Positions 11,234 through 22,691 of a stretch of 64,000 nucleotides of DNA are shown piece by piece. Numbering within the stretch: the first letter of the stretch is position 1; each line of letters opens with the position of its first letter. Both the position numbers and the translations under genes were made by a program. The notes beneath the pieces are model-generated. The model ran no database searches. It worked only from the letters and a program-made list of their open reading frames with translations, and was not told where the DNA came from. This stretch comes from Podospora comata. Taxonomy: Eukaryota; Ascomycota; Sordariomycetes; Sordariales; Podosporaceae. The DNA lies in assembly GCA_017354895.1 (NCBI GenBank), contig CP071493.1:4526001-4590000 (forward strand), written 5' to 3'.

Positions 11234-12130
11234 ATGTATCTAGGCAACTTCGTGAACATCCTTCAGTTCAACCACCAGGGAGTTGCAGCCCAGGGCTCTT
11301 CTGATTCTGATCCCAAGACCCAGCTATCGTCTCGACGCGGCAACCCTTGCTCGTTCCGCACGCTTCTCAATGACGGCGCGTCATCTTGCGATTCTCTCAG
11401 CAGCAGCACCTTTGAGGAGTTGGGCGGTGGAGACATTCGATTTGACGACTCCGAGTGTATCTCCATCGGCCGCACCCTAGGGAACGTCCCAAACCATCAG
11501 TTGCAGAGGCGTGTGGACAGCGGCATTGTTCTTGAGACGCAAGGTCGTAATCTTTACTCAGTTCCCGCGGACCTTCTTGCGCCGGAAAATGAGCACGGTG
11601 ACGAAACCATGGGCGACTATAGCTGTATTGAGCAAGATATCGACATGGCGATCTGTTCACCCATCTTCACTACACAAGACCACACGTTCAAGCGATCATT
11701 CAGCGCAAACGAGTTCCCGGCCGCCAGCAATCTGTCAGGCGTTTCAGAATCCGACAAGCAGGTGTTTGGCTCAATGGAGGCAATGAACATGCCATTCTCC
11801 TTGAACGAACCCGTTTTGAGAAGACACAAAACATTCCCTTTCCGCGACCACGATGCCGCCAAGGACGATGAGGACGATGACATGTCCATCATTTCCGACT
11901 TCTCGCTCATTCCCAGCTACCCCCCTGGCGGAATCGACCAACAGTACAAAGTCAAAGTCAAAGTCGGCCGGGCAACCTTTAAGCGACTTCTCAAGATCCA
12001 GGCGAAGGTTGCCACCAAGACTGTTCGCCATATCAAGCGATCGTGTCGCGAGGCCATGGGGCAGGCTTTTGACCATTCCAGCCCCGTCTATAAACCAGCT
12101 ACCTGTGTCCGTGTTGGGGGTGCCTGTTAA
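11234..12130 (+). CDS. Hypothetical protein, 298 residues
   Basis: Single uninterrupted ORF starting MYLGNFVNILQFN. I do not recognise a family. The sequence looks coding: low-complexity Ser runs (DSLSSSTFEELGGG), acidic patches (DAAKDDEDDDMSIISDFSLI) and a basic, helix-prone C-terminal segment (KVKVGRATFKRLLKIQAK and TKTVRHIKRSCREAM). There is no signal peptide, membrane segment or zinc ligand set. The conserved part, if any, is probably the basic helix near residues 240-285. The start is uncertain: no in-frame ATG upstream is clearly better, and an upstream exon is possible because the leader is long. It is probably cytosolic or nuclear, which is inference. Confidence 0.6.
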   Translation: MYLGNFVNILQFNHQGVAAQGSSDSDPKTQLSSRRGNPCSFRTLLNDGASSCDSLSSSTFEELGGGDIRFDDSECISIGRTLGNVPNHQLQRRVDSGIVLETQGRNLYSVPADLLAPENEHGDETMGDYSCIEQDIDMAICSPIFTTQDHTFKRSFSANEFPAASNLSGVSESDKQVFGSMEAMNMPFSLNEPVLRRHKTFPFRDHDAAKDDEDDDMSIISDFSLIPSYPPGGIDQQYKVKVKVGRATFKRLLKIQAKVATKTVRHIKRSCREAMGQAFDHSSPVYKPATCVRVGGAC

Positions 12131-14367
12131 GCTGAGGAGAAACACAGCAGCTGTCGATGTACAATAATTTTGGAGTGTGTTATTCCACAAGAGTCACTCG
12201 CTATTTATCACCCACCTCATTTTTGGACTCACCACACCTATCACCCAGCACCAAGACCTGAATGCGACTGCTCGGCACAATACAGTACCAACCGAGATCC
12301 CGATATCATGATATCACAGCATGTCACAGCCAAGGACTACGCGCAAGGGATGGCAGATCCGTCAAGTAGAGCACCATGAAGAAGCAAGTGTATCATCCAC
12401 TGGCTTTTCTGCCTCGTTTTCCGGTTTGACAATGGCGCTGGATTGTCGCCAGCATCACCGCAGTCAAGATGCCAGATACTGGACCCCGGACAGCTGTGGC
12501 GTTTACCGAGGAGGATCCCACGATATCCAAACCGTACAATACAGAGAAGAGCGCAATGGAGCAAGCACCGGCTATTTTGCAAGGAGTGAAGGAACGGCAT
12601 GGGAGGGGGAATTGGCATGAAGAGGGACAAAAAGCGAATTTGGGAGACTCGCAAGGAGAGGAAACTTTCGGGTGGAGAATTGGAGTGAGGTTGGAGAGTC
12701 GAGGGAGGGAGGGAGAGCTACAACAGCGATCAAACGGTCCTCTGCTTCACAAAGGGAACAACCCACAGCGGCCAGTCTCTCCTCTCGCTGCTCGCTTTTC
12801 CTTCGCGGTTCGATTCGTTTTTCTTTCTCTTTTGTGTTATTGCGCAGCATCTCTTTGGGAATGGGTTTTACCACTTGGGCATCGGTTATCGGAGTTTGGT
12901 CGGGCTGGGTTGGGTGGGGCACGGAAAAGTACATTTGATACCCCCTTGTTGATATTCTAGAGAATTCACCTGCTTTTTTTGCTTTTACCCCCTGGTTTTG
13001 CATGTTGTGTTTTTGCCATTTGATAGGCTATTTTTTTTCTTTTGGCGGGGGAAGCACTGGATGGTTGTGACGGTATGGCACCTAAGGCAGCTAAACACAT
13101 CCCGATGTTGAATAGTGACCATAGGCATAGTAGTAATACATTGACGATTTAAGTTGTGATGAAGGCCATCTTGCTTTGGGGGCTGCATGTCAACCCACCC
13201 CACGTCTGCTGCTAAAGAACAAGACCACCTCCTGTCTCACAGAATGTCCAGTTCGATCATCACAAGTAAACTTCTTTAGGTTGTTGCGGCTTCATGATAC
13301 TGACTGGCCTGCACCCCTTCACAGCATCGCGGTATTCCTCAGTGTTCGTAAATCTCCCTCTCTTCTCTGTGATCTATCTCTGTACACATATGCATACACT
13401 TCCACCCAGCCCCCTCTTGCCACATCATCATTAACCCTGTCTGCCTTCAAAAAAACAACAGAAACACGCAGAAACACGCAGAAACACAACAAACACAATC
13501 CCAAAAAATACCAATGTACAATGCAATGCTTTCATTCCCGATGCTGCCGTCCAGAAACCCATCTTCGCCTACAAGTAAACCGACAGACAGACAGATACTA
13601 TATGTACACGATTTTTTTACCCCCTCACCAACCCCCCGTTGCGGCCTCTCCACCTTCCTATCCCTTCTTTCCTGTGCCTGTGTGAAAGATATGTGTACCC
13701 TTTCTTCCTTTCCTTCCTTCTTCCCAATAAGTCTGCTCCTTTTCTCCGCCCGTTTCCCCTACTGTCCCAAATCTTGTCCGGAACCACTTCCAATGTGCCA
13801 TTAACATGCAACGATAGAAGCAACCGGGGCGAGAGCGAGAAACCCCATCCAAATCTCCGGTTCTAATCGGTGTCGTTGCTGTCCCCCTGAACAGAACGAC
13901 GACGATTCCAGCGATAGCAAAGTTAAGGGGGAAAAGAACAAAGTCATGGTACAAAAATCATGACAACGAGCAAACTAGGTAATAAAACAAACCAGACCCG
14001 AAACACCATCCCGTCTGCCCCAAGACACCGGGCGCCGCCGCGATAAAAATCGACTTTGTGACAAAAAATAAGAACAATGAACAAAAACCCTGCCCATGCC
14101 GTATGAAAAAAGAAGTAAAGACGCCCGGCTGTGATACTGAAAGACGCCTCCGCCAATTAACCTTCAGTGGATATCCGTGATGATGAAGTGACGATAGCAG
14201 AAACACCCAGGCCTGTCGTGGCCGGGTGTCCAAAAAATCCAGATGCCGAACATGGAACCATGATCTACAGCTAATCATGACGTGTCGTCAATGCGCCAAA
14301 TCCAACCACAGAGTGGTATCCTGAGACTGTACAAGACTGGACATCAGAGGTTTAGAAGGGCCAACAG
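12131..14367. other. Convergent intergenic region
   Basis: About 2.2 kb between the 3' ends of the 298-residue gene and the cyclin gene. ORFs on both strands are overlapping and compositionally odd. A T-loop-like GGTTCGATTCG at 12804-12814 is not part of a tRNA fold that I can find. I see no gene. Confidence 0.6.
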
Positions 14368-16006
14368 TTAGGCATCGTCCGAGATTTGGTCGACCGTTAA
14401 CCCAAGGTTTTGGATCCCAAGCAGACCGGCCTGCTTCTTACCCCAAGCGCGAGTCACGATGGATGCTATGCGCAAAGTCAGCATGTGCTTCAACAGAGCA
14501 TGAAATGATTGGACACTCACCCTTGAGGAACTTCTTGCTCGCGTATTTCTTGAAGAACGCCTCATGGCAGACGGGGCGGGCCAGGTAGTCCACCATCAAG
14601 CGATAAACGGGGTCAATTTCCGCCTCAGTGTAGCCGGCATAGTAGGCCAATGTCTCGTCCTACAATTGAGTCAGTGAGATGTATACACGATCGCAAAGTC
14701 CTAAGGGAGGCTTACCCATTCTCCACGGTTCAGGCACATGCGCGCGCAGTACATAGCAGCGGCGGCAATGTGGCTGGGGCGGTAGGCCATGAACCGATGG
14801 TCCAGCAAGCTGATCTCCATAAGATACTTGCCAAGAGTGCGGGAGTGGATGTCGTAGTTGTCAGCCTTGGAAATGCGACGGAGGAAGTTCATTGGGTTGG
14901 GGTAGCTGAGGTCGTAGTTGAGGGTTTGCAGAACGAATCTCTCGGCACTCAAGATCTCGGCCTCGCTGAATCCATCGTCGGCGACGTGACGGAAGTTGGC
15001 AATGTGGGGTGAGAGAACCTCCTCGTACTTGGAAGCGATGAACATGGCGGTAATGCCAACGAGCTGAAGACGGTCGAGCTGCACAACCTTTTCGGACAGG
15101 AAGCGGTCGATGATGTTGACGGCAAGGAAGAGGGTCTCGGGCAGGAGATGGAAGCGAGTGTGAACCTCGACAAGCCAGTCGATCAAGATGCCGCGCGTCT
15201 TCCACTCCAAATCATCCTGGTGGTCCATGTAGTGGGGGTTGGGGACCGAGTTGCATTCCAGATCGCGCAGGTACTCGAAAATGTCGTTAGCATATTCGGC
15301 GACCATGAGCGGGTCATCGTAGTCCTCGCGGTCGAGATCCTCGACACCTTCGGGGAAGACATGCTCGGCAGGTTCGGCAGCAACGGGCGCGGGGACAGCC
15401 TCCTTGCGGCGGAGATCCTCCTCGATGTTGGAGCTCTTGACGCGGAAAGACTCCTCAACCTTGGTCTTCTTCTCAGCCTCGAGCGTGTGCACCTTCTTGG
15501 GGGCCGGCTCGCTCTCCTCTGTAACACGCTCCTTCACCGCAGCGCTGGCTGCAGTAGATGTGACCTTCCTCTTCAAGGGACCAATGGCGCCGGCACCAGT
15601 TTTCGAGACGACTTTTGTGTTGTTGGCTTTCTCCTTGAGAGGAACAGCAGCTGAGCGAGTTGTCGCAGTTGTTCTCTTCTGAACGCCAGCGGTGGCCTTG
15701 GGAGCGAGAGCAGCCTTTGCTGGCTTCTTGGCCTCGGCAGCATCGCCCTTCGTCGCATTAGTGACATCACCCAAAGCATTACGCTTCCGCGTGGGGTTGG
15801 CGGCGACAGTGGTCTTCTTGGACTGCAATCCCTTGGAGGCCAGCTCGTCCACCTTCAAGGTAGCGGCCTTGGCACGAGTAAGACGCGTCGTATCAGTGCT
15901 GTTCTCGTCGTTTTCGTTCGCTACCGAACGAAGGTTTCTTGTCCTCTAATGATGATGTTAGGATGAGGTCATGGCATGAACAGGATGTGGCAGTACTCAC
16001 AACCAT
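14368..16006 (-). CDS. G2/mitotic B-type cyclin (NimE/Clb family)
   Basis: Regulatory partner of Cdk1 that drives entry into mitosis. Exons in transcription order are 16006-16001, 15945-14716, 14659-14521 and 14465-14368, giving 490 residues; all introns are GT..AG and phase-consistent. Exon 1 encodes only Met-Val. A canonical destruction box RNALGDVTN lies at residues 57-65, so APC/C-driven degradation is expected. A basic Ala/Lys-rich linker leads to the cyclin box: KTRGILIDWLVEVHTRF around residue 251 contains the MRAIL-like helix, followed by FLAVNIIDRFLS and the KYEEVLSP motif. The C-terminal cyclin fold holds FMAYRPSHIAAAAMYCA. Length is typical for fungal cyclin B. A branch-site-like CTAAC and a CAG upstream of the ATG suggest a further 5' UTR intron. 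The gene is divergent from uL2m. Confidence 0.93.
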
Positions 16007-17179
16007 CTTGGCTGATATGATCCGAGATAAGTCAATCGAATGTTAGGTAGAGCTGGATGCAAGAGTCAGTCGGTCGGTTCCCAACGCGTCGGCACAAGCA
16101 AATGGACAAGTGAGGAAGAGGTCGAGCACAGCAGTGGGAATTGGATTGGCGTACAGTGGTCCCTTAAATGACGCGACAAATAGGAAAGGGCAGAGTATGT
16201 ATGTGTGTGTGTGTGTGTGTGGGTGGGTGGGACTGAAAGTAAACAAAAGGAAGGGCGAGGCTTACCAAAGATGCTGGGGATAACGAACAACACGGGCAGG
16301 CGGCGTGTCTTCTGATGGATATGCCTAGGAAAATCGGGAGCCGTGGTGACGGGGGCCCAGTCGTTGATTTGCTGTCGGAGTTGAGAGTCGAGATCACGGA
16401 TTGGCGACGCGTTCCTGGGTCAAAAGGAGAACGCTCGAGTTGATCACGACGACAGACAGCCTGCCACGGTCGATGGCGGTGCCAATGGTGGAAGCGTTGC
16501 TGGGTAGTGGGTGGAGGTCTTTGGGTATGGGAAAGAGAGGATGTTGACAGAGCTGTCTTGTTTTTAAGAACTTGAATGTGGAGGTTGATGGCAGAGTGGG
16601 ACCTCCAGGGTTCGCGAGCCCAAATCAGAACGCGGTCGTAGCAGAGTCAAAGGGACGCGGTGTCCTGCACTGAACCAGCGGCTGCCGGAGCAACAGCGGT
16701 CAGAAAACGGTCTGATTGGCTGCGACCACTGGAACGCGCGAGAGCAAGTCCTTGGCGCCCCACCATGACTTTCCCTCAACCCTGCCAATCCAGGGTTATG
16801 TATGTCTCTGTCGCGGGAGGGGCATCCAACTTTGATCCAGCTGTCTACGCATCGCAAGGGCGAACGCGCCGACCCACTTCCCGGTGCACAAGCCAGCAGA
16901 ACTAGCCACAGAGCCACACAAACCAAGCCACATTTTCCGCCAAGCATCGAGATTCCCACGCAAAAATCCCAGCATCTTGGGTGGTTCTTTGAAGGCTAGG
17001 TATACAGAGATCCCCCGACACCTCGCAGCCCATTGGCTGCTTCCAGTCTTTCCAAGGCCCATACAGAGTCTTTTCAATGTCCCGGCTTTGACTCCGGATC
17101 TCGACCTGCTTTCGCCTTGCGAACACCCCCCCGAGCTCCCCCGCGGAGCCCTATCCAGGACACAGCTATACCATACCTA
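16007..17179. promoter_or_regulatory. Divergent intergenic region between cyclin B and uL2m
   Basis: About 1.2 kb shared upstream region for two divergently transcribed genes. It carries a GT microsatellite at about 16195-16231 and possible 5' UTR introns on the cyclin side. ORFs on either strand have no recognisable product. Confidence 0.55.
16195..16231. repeat. GT/GGGT microsatellite
   Basis: A run of GT dinucleotides preceded by GTAT and followed by GGGT units, in the cyclin B upstream region. Confidence 0.85.
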
Positions 17180-18380
17180 ATGTTGCGATCGCAATTCCGG
17201 CCTTTGGCCGCCGGTGTGTCCGCCTTCTGCCAGAGCAGCCTCCGACTGGCTGCCCTGAGGGGATATGCGACCCAAGTCAGGAGCAACCACGACAGCGATG
17301 CCTCGACAGCCCTCTCCGGTGCTGGCTCGCAAGCCGATTACGAGCCTGTGAAGATGCGAACATACAAGCCAAGGACACCCGGTCTTCGTCATCTCAAACG
17401 TCCGATCAACGATCATCTCTGGAAGGGGAGGCCGTATTTGCCTCTGACCTTCCCCAAGAAGGGGCACGGCAAAGGCGGTAGAAATAACCAGGGTGTTATC
17501 ACAGTTAGACATCGTGGAGGTGGTCACAAGCGGAGGATTCGTACTGTCGATTTTGAGAGATGGGCACCTGGGCCACACCTTGTTGAGCGCATTGAATACG
17601 ACCCCGGCCGGAGTGCGCACATTGCCCTGCTGACACGCAAGGCAAACGGCAAGAAGACCTACATTGTGGCGGCGGAAGGCATGAGGGCTGGAGACGTCGT
17701 TCACAGCTACCGGCAGGGTATCCCCAAGGACCTCCTCGACAGCATGGGTGGTGTTATCGATCCAGGTGTGTTGGCTTCCAAAACGGCGTGGAGGGGCAAT
17801 TGCTTGCCAATGCACATGATTCCTGTTGGAACCAATATCTTCAATGTTGGCTCCCAGGCGAAGGGTGGTGCTGTGTTCTGCCGCAGCGCCGGCACCTATG
17901 CCACAGTCATCTCGAAGGAGGAAGAGACTCGCGAAGACGGCAGCAAGGTCGTGACGGGTAGATTCGTCGTTGTCCGGTTACAAAGTGGTGAAATTCGCAG
18001 GGTCAGCAAGGATGCTTGCGCCACCATTGGTGTTGCTAGCAACGTGATGCATCACTACAGACAGCTGGGCAAGGCCGGAAGAAAACGTTGGCTGAATATC
18101 AGGCCGACAGTTCGTGGTTTGGCCATGAACGCATGTAAGCAGCACCTCTCCCCCTCAAGGCAATCTTGTCCCGTCAGCGTGATCACTAACATTCAGGCCA
18201 GTCGAACATCCCCACGGTGGCGGTCGTGGTAAGTCGAAGGGTAACAGAATTCCCACAAGTCCCTGGGGTACACCATCCAAGGGTGGTTTCAAGACGCGCC
18301 GGAAGAGCAACATCAACAAATGGGTGGTCACTCCCCGTGTCCGGAACATGGGCAAGCGGAGAGACAAGAAGACTGCCTAA
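17180..18380 (+). CDS. RML2: Mitochondrial large ribosomal subunit protein uL2m (L2)
   Basis: Structural protein near the peptidyl-transferase centre of the mitochondrial ribosome. Exons 17180-18134 and 18202-18380 encode 377 residues. The start [17 protein letters not shown] was chosen because it begins an Arg-rich, acid-free mitochondrial presequence; the frame is open further upstream but that part does not look like a presequence. The hallmark [25 protein letters not shown] region is present as [12 protein letters not shown] (about residue 95) and RHRGGGHKR. The C-terminal [12 protein letters not shown] follows the intron, with [15 protein letters not shown] near the end. The codon split by the intron gives Phe before EHPHGGG only if the second AG (18200-18201) is the acceptor; the earlier CAG would shift frame. 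It is divergent from the cyclin gene. Confidence 0.95.
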
Positions 18381-18946
18381 TCTTTCGCCGCGAAACGGCT
18401 CTTGTACATTATGTAGATCAGCAACATGTATTCTTCATGAGAAACTGGGAGTGCATGTGCAATGCTGTACCGTCTGCCCAACGTCACCCCCCTCATGAGA
18501 TCACACCCAAGCAGGCGGCCTGGATGGCCTAGACGATTGGTTGATCTCAACTACCGGCCTTAGCTCGTACGGCCAGACCAGGCGCCAAACACAGGAAACT
18601 TTGGAGACCCATGACAGAGGGGCAGGAAACAAGAGGAGAAGATTCGACGTCTTGTCTAGAATGTTAAAACGCAATCGCTGTCGAGCCGCGTGAGAGACTT
18701 CCGAAAAGGGTCATTGATATCAATAGTGGGGTAGAGTGTTGCATGCACACATTGCAAAGGAGGGGACAATTTCAGGTGGCTAACGATAGGACTATGCCTT
18801 ATGTAGACGGTCTGCTTCGTCTGATATAGCCTATAGAGGCTGAGGATCTGAATGTGGTTAGGAAAATGTTCTGGGGTGGTAGTCCCTCAGGTGCCTGTGC
18901 TCGTAAAGATCACATCAGACGACTTAATGTAGCTCTGCAGCCCAAC
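18381..18946. other. Intergenic, uL2m 3' region
   Basis: GC-balanced DNA with no supported ORF, running up to the AT-rich element. It ends with CCCAAC at 18941-18946, which recurs immediately after the element. Confidence 0.6.
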
Positions 18947-19040
18947 TATAACGGACGATAAGCTAAGAAATCTAAGATAGAATTTCCCAGAACTTTAATT
19001 CTACGTCGTACCTAAAAATTTATTTTACACCTAAAATTTT
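18947..19040 (+). repeat. Left terminal inverted repeat of the AT-rich element
   Basis: Perfect for 16 bp against the right end, then diverged, with most differences being transitions as expected from RIP. Confidence 0.75.
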
Positions 19041-20078
19041 ACTTCACTTTTACTTGAATCTCGCATTGTTTTTTTTACTTGTTATTTATTATTTTTTAAT
19101 ATTATTACTGCTCTTAAATATTATTACTATTTTTTAATATTATTACTATTTTAATTTTCTATACAATTATAATTCATTATAATATAAATTATATTTACTT
19201 AATTAATAATATTTTCTAAGATTATTATTACTTCTGAAAATATATTATTGAAAATTAATAGTAAATATATATTGAGTAATATATTGAATTATTTTTTAAC
19301 TGATACATAATTAGTAATAATAACAAAATAATAATAATGAAAAACAGTAATGATAATATTAATGATAGATTAAATGATACTATATTTCTTTAATTAATTA
19401 TAAGTTTAAGAACAACGGTTGCCGGAGTGAAACTTAGCTTCTTAAAATAACCTAAAGTTCTAAAAAGCTAAGCGTTAAGGCTAGTGCCCTACAACGGTTA
19501 AACGGTAATGTAACGTAGCCTATAATGTAGCTTGTAGCTTTATTTTAACTAGCGTACTTAACAGGCGTTTGGGCCCTGAAACGAAATTAGCTTCGGACAG
19601 CAAGTAAAAAACCGACGGCTTATAAAATTTCTATCTTATACTCTATTTACTATAAGATTTTTTAACTTATAAATTCAAGCAATATATTAGTTTACCATAC
19701 AATTAGTGCCTCACAAGCCTATATTATAGTGATTACCTTATATATGTTACACGGCGCCGTCTCTATAAACTACCTTTCTTCAGTGCCTTAGCAACTGTCA
19801 TAGGCTGTAGTCAAACTTTTTTTGCTCTCAATATACTGCGCTAATAGCTATTTAAGCTTATATTTTACAGGCCTCAATGGAACTTATTTCAATATATAGT
19901 TTTATATAATTAAGTTATCATGATTTTTTTTAATTATTAGTCTGAAGAGTTGTTAATTTATAAAGCTAAACTAAATTTTTAAAGTTAATTATAAAATATA
20001 AATTAATATTATTAATATCTAGTAATATATATTTCATAAGTTAAAGAAGAAATAAAAAATTAAAGTAGAGTTAAGGTG

Positions 20079-20172
20079 AGATTTTTAGGCTATAAGCGAA
20101 TTTTTTAGGTACGATGTAGATTTAAAATTTCAGCAATTTAATTTTGGACAACTAACCTTATCGTCCGTTATA
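20079..20172 (-). repeat. Right terminal inverted repeat of the AT-rich element
   Basis: Ends in CTTATCGTCCGTTATA, the exact reverse complement of the first 16 bp of the left end; similarity extends inward past TTTTTTAGGTACGATGTAGA. Confidence 0.75.
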
Positions 20173-21094
20173 CCCAACGCCCAATTGGGACGACTTGAAA
20201 GCGTGTTCAGCCCCAGCTGGAAAACCGGGGAAACCATTGCGCAAACCTCCATCAAAATCAAGGGTCCAAAAGAGGGCTAGATGAAGATGCATATATTTGA
20301 GAACCGGTCCCCCGTGAATCTAGCTGCCACATGTCGTCGATGGCCTGCAACCTGCCACGCTCTCTGGCTCTTGTCTTCCTTGGTGTTTCATTCCTGGTGC
20401 TCTGAGACGGTGATTTGCGCTACCCTTGTCGCGTCGATCAGGTCTTGGCCAACCGCGCCAACCACTCGGATGCCGGCGCTCTCGATCCCTCATTGTGGCT
20501 GAGCCCCTTTCCACTCGAGAAACACAGCGGCAAACAGTCAACACAGCCGCTTGGCCTCGCACTCCCTTTTGCAAATCTGCGCTGCTTCTGTGTGAAGGAG
20601 GCCGGACCAACTCATCATCAGGGTTCAGACTCCAGATCGGTTAATAATAGTTCCTGTTGCAACAGAAGGAGATTCCCGTTTGGCATCTTCAAGAGTCTGG
20701 CTTGGGAAGCGCATCGTTGGATGCTGCGGCTCGTTTGGTATCTCATCCAACATCTTATTGTTTTTTTCGCTGGACACTGGTGGTCAATCAATCTTTTCCC
20801 TTGTCGTCGCATCTGCAGTCCGACAATCTCGTCACTGGTTTTACCTCCGTTTCCGTACCTACCTACGAGCTACCCTGCCTGCGAATACTACGGAGTATCC
20901 CTCTCACACCAACGGGTCTAGTCTGCGGCACCGGGTAGTGTGGCTGCTGTCCGCCCCCCCGGGCTCCTCTCATTGTTCCTGTCGCCGCAACTCACCACCA
21001 CCATCACACCGCACTTCGACTTCCCGCGCCCGCCCCGGCTTCTTCTTGTCCCTCTTTCATTCCTCTTTTCTGGGGATTAGCCAGGGGCTTCCCG
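20173..21094. promoter_or_regulatory. Upstream region of the PAP2 phosphatase gene
   Basis: No gene is supported. The last 200 bases are C/T-rich. Several short ORFs overlap the probable leader. Confidence 0.5.
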
Positions 21095-22691
21095 ATGCCC
21101 GACGATTCCATACGCCCTCTGATAACTGCCCGCTCCATCTCACCTGCTCCGACATTTCCGACTCACGATACATTCGATACTATGGATCTCGCCGGCGATA
21201 ACGTGGTGAGGAAGGGCAAGCTTTCTTGGGTTGTTGCGCTATCCTACGCTATCGACTGGATCATTCTCATCGCCGTTGGCGTCGTTGGATACATTTTAGG
21301 TCATATTACACCAAACAAGCGGCCGTTCGCGCTCGACGACCGCAATATTTCGTATGTTTTTAGGTCCCCTCCTCCCGCAATTGATGTCAGAGCTGCTGAA
21401 GCTGACGTTTGACCAACTTTTCACTAGATTTCCCTATGCCGAACAAGAAACAGTGCCAGTATGGCTCGCGGTTGTCATCAGCGTCATGTGCCCGATTGTC
21501 ATCATCGCCGTCATCTGCCTCGTTTTCGTGCCCGGTTCCACCGTCCCCCGAGGAACACCCAAGTCGTTAATATGGCAGCGCAAGCTCTGGGAGCTGCACC
21601 AAGGCTGGTTGGGTTTGGCTCTATCTGTTATGGCTGCTTGGATCATCACCAATGGCATGAAGAACTTGTTCGGAAAGCCGCGTCCGGATCTTCTTGACCG
21701 GTGCCAGCCAGACATGGAGAACCTCAAGGATTATATCATTGGCGGGCTGCTCAGACTGAATAGCTCATTGACTCCAGGCCACATCCTCGGTCCTGGTACC
21801 CTCGTGAGCCCCAACATTTGCACGAATCCCGACAAGGCTGTGTTGGACGATGGCTTTAGGAGCTACCCTAGCGGCCATTCTAGTTCAGCCTCAGCTGGTA
21901 TGTAAACTCTTTCACAATGTCAAGGCAGTATCCAAACTAACAATCCTCCAGGTCTCGTTTACCTCTCCCTTTTCATTGCGAGCAAGTTCGCGATAACAAT
22001 CCCGTTCTTCTCCACTTCAGGCTCGTCGGCCGATCACGAAACCACCGCCGCCGCCTTCCCCTCCAGAACCCGCATTCCCAGCGTCAAGGTCAGCGGTCCG
22101 GATTCGTATGAGCTTTCCAACCGCAGCCCCTCAGCCCTCACCAACTCCATCGAAGACCCGGCCCTCTTATCCAAAGGCGTGACGGCAACGAACCGAAAGA
22201 TAGCAGCAGTCCGCCGTCAGGCCGCGGCGCCACCTCTTTATCTCCTCCTGGTAGCCATCATCCCCTTCTTCGCATCAGTCTACATTGCCGGCTCCCGCTG
22301 GTGGGATTTCAGGCACCACGCCTTCGACATCCTCTTTGGCTACCTCATCGGCCTCGTCGGCGCCATCTTCGCCTTTAGGTATTACCACCTCCCCATCTCG
22401 CGCGGTGCGGGCTGGGCATGGGGACCCCGCAGCCACGACAAGGCCTTTTGGGCGGGTGTGGGAAGCTACAGCTATGCCACGAACCGCACGCGCGGCACGT
22501 ACCGCTCGGGCGACGAGGAGGAGGCCCTGGGCGCGTCTATCGAGCCGTACGGACGGGGAAGCGGCATGAGCAGTGTCGCTCCTGTGGCGCCGAGAAAGGG
22601 CGGGTCGCAAGGGATGGACGCGAGGGACGAGGATACGTCATATACCGGGGCTTCGGGGAACGATCACAGCCCTGAGCCACATGCGAGATGA
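21095..22691 (+). CDS. PAP2-family lipid phosphate phosphatase (DPP1/LPP-like)
   Basis: Integral membrane enzyme expected to dephosphorylate phosphatidate, diacylglycerol pyrophosphate or related lipids. Exons 21095-21351, 21428-21897 and 21952-22691 give 488 residues. A second in-frame ATG at 21182 (MDLAGDN) would give 459 residues and may be the true start. The three catalytic motifs are present: KNLFGKPRP (K164-P171), YPSGHS (233-237, with catalytic His236) and SRWWDFRHHAFD (357-368, with His and Asp). About six hydrophobic segments flank them, including near residues 44-72, 96-120 and 145-160. Between motifs 2 and 3 there is a Ser/Pro-rich insertion of about 70 residues (264-335), longer than in yeast Dpp1. 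The C-terminal tail is hydrophilic and Gly/Ser-rich. Confidence 0.92.

Larger units (their letters stand above)
18947..20172. mobile_element. AT-rich, RIP-degraded TIR DNA element (non-coding relic)
   Basis: A 1226 bp element very different in base composition from all flanking DNA: long A/T runs, with CpG scarce and TpA abundant, the pattern left by RIP in ascomycetes. The ends are inverted repeats. The first 16 bp (TATAACGGACGATAAG) are perfect at both ends, then similarity continues imperfectly for about 90-100 bp, through matching CGTACCTAAAAA blocks. CCCAAC abuts both ends (18941-18946 and 20173-20178), suggesting a 6-bp target duplication; TA flanking a TAACGG end is the alternative reading. 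No ORF survives. The superfamily is not assignable from sequence alone. It could be an internally deleted (MITE-like) copy or a full element with an unrecognisable transposase. Confidence 0.8.

Noticed and set aside
12795-12820. GGTTCGATTCG resembling a tRNA T-loop
   Set aside because: No acceptor stem, D-arm or anticodon arm at the right distance on either side.
12469-13003. Overlapping ORFs of 163 (plus) and 143 (minus) codons
   Set aside because: Both are low-complexity and lack any recognisable motif; neither could be preferred over the other.
18947-20172. AT-rich island considered as a centromere, origin or mitochondrial insertion
   Set aside because: Sharp edges with matching inverted ends and a flanking direct repeat fit a transposon better, and no mitochondrial gene sequence was seen.
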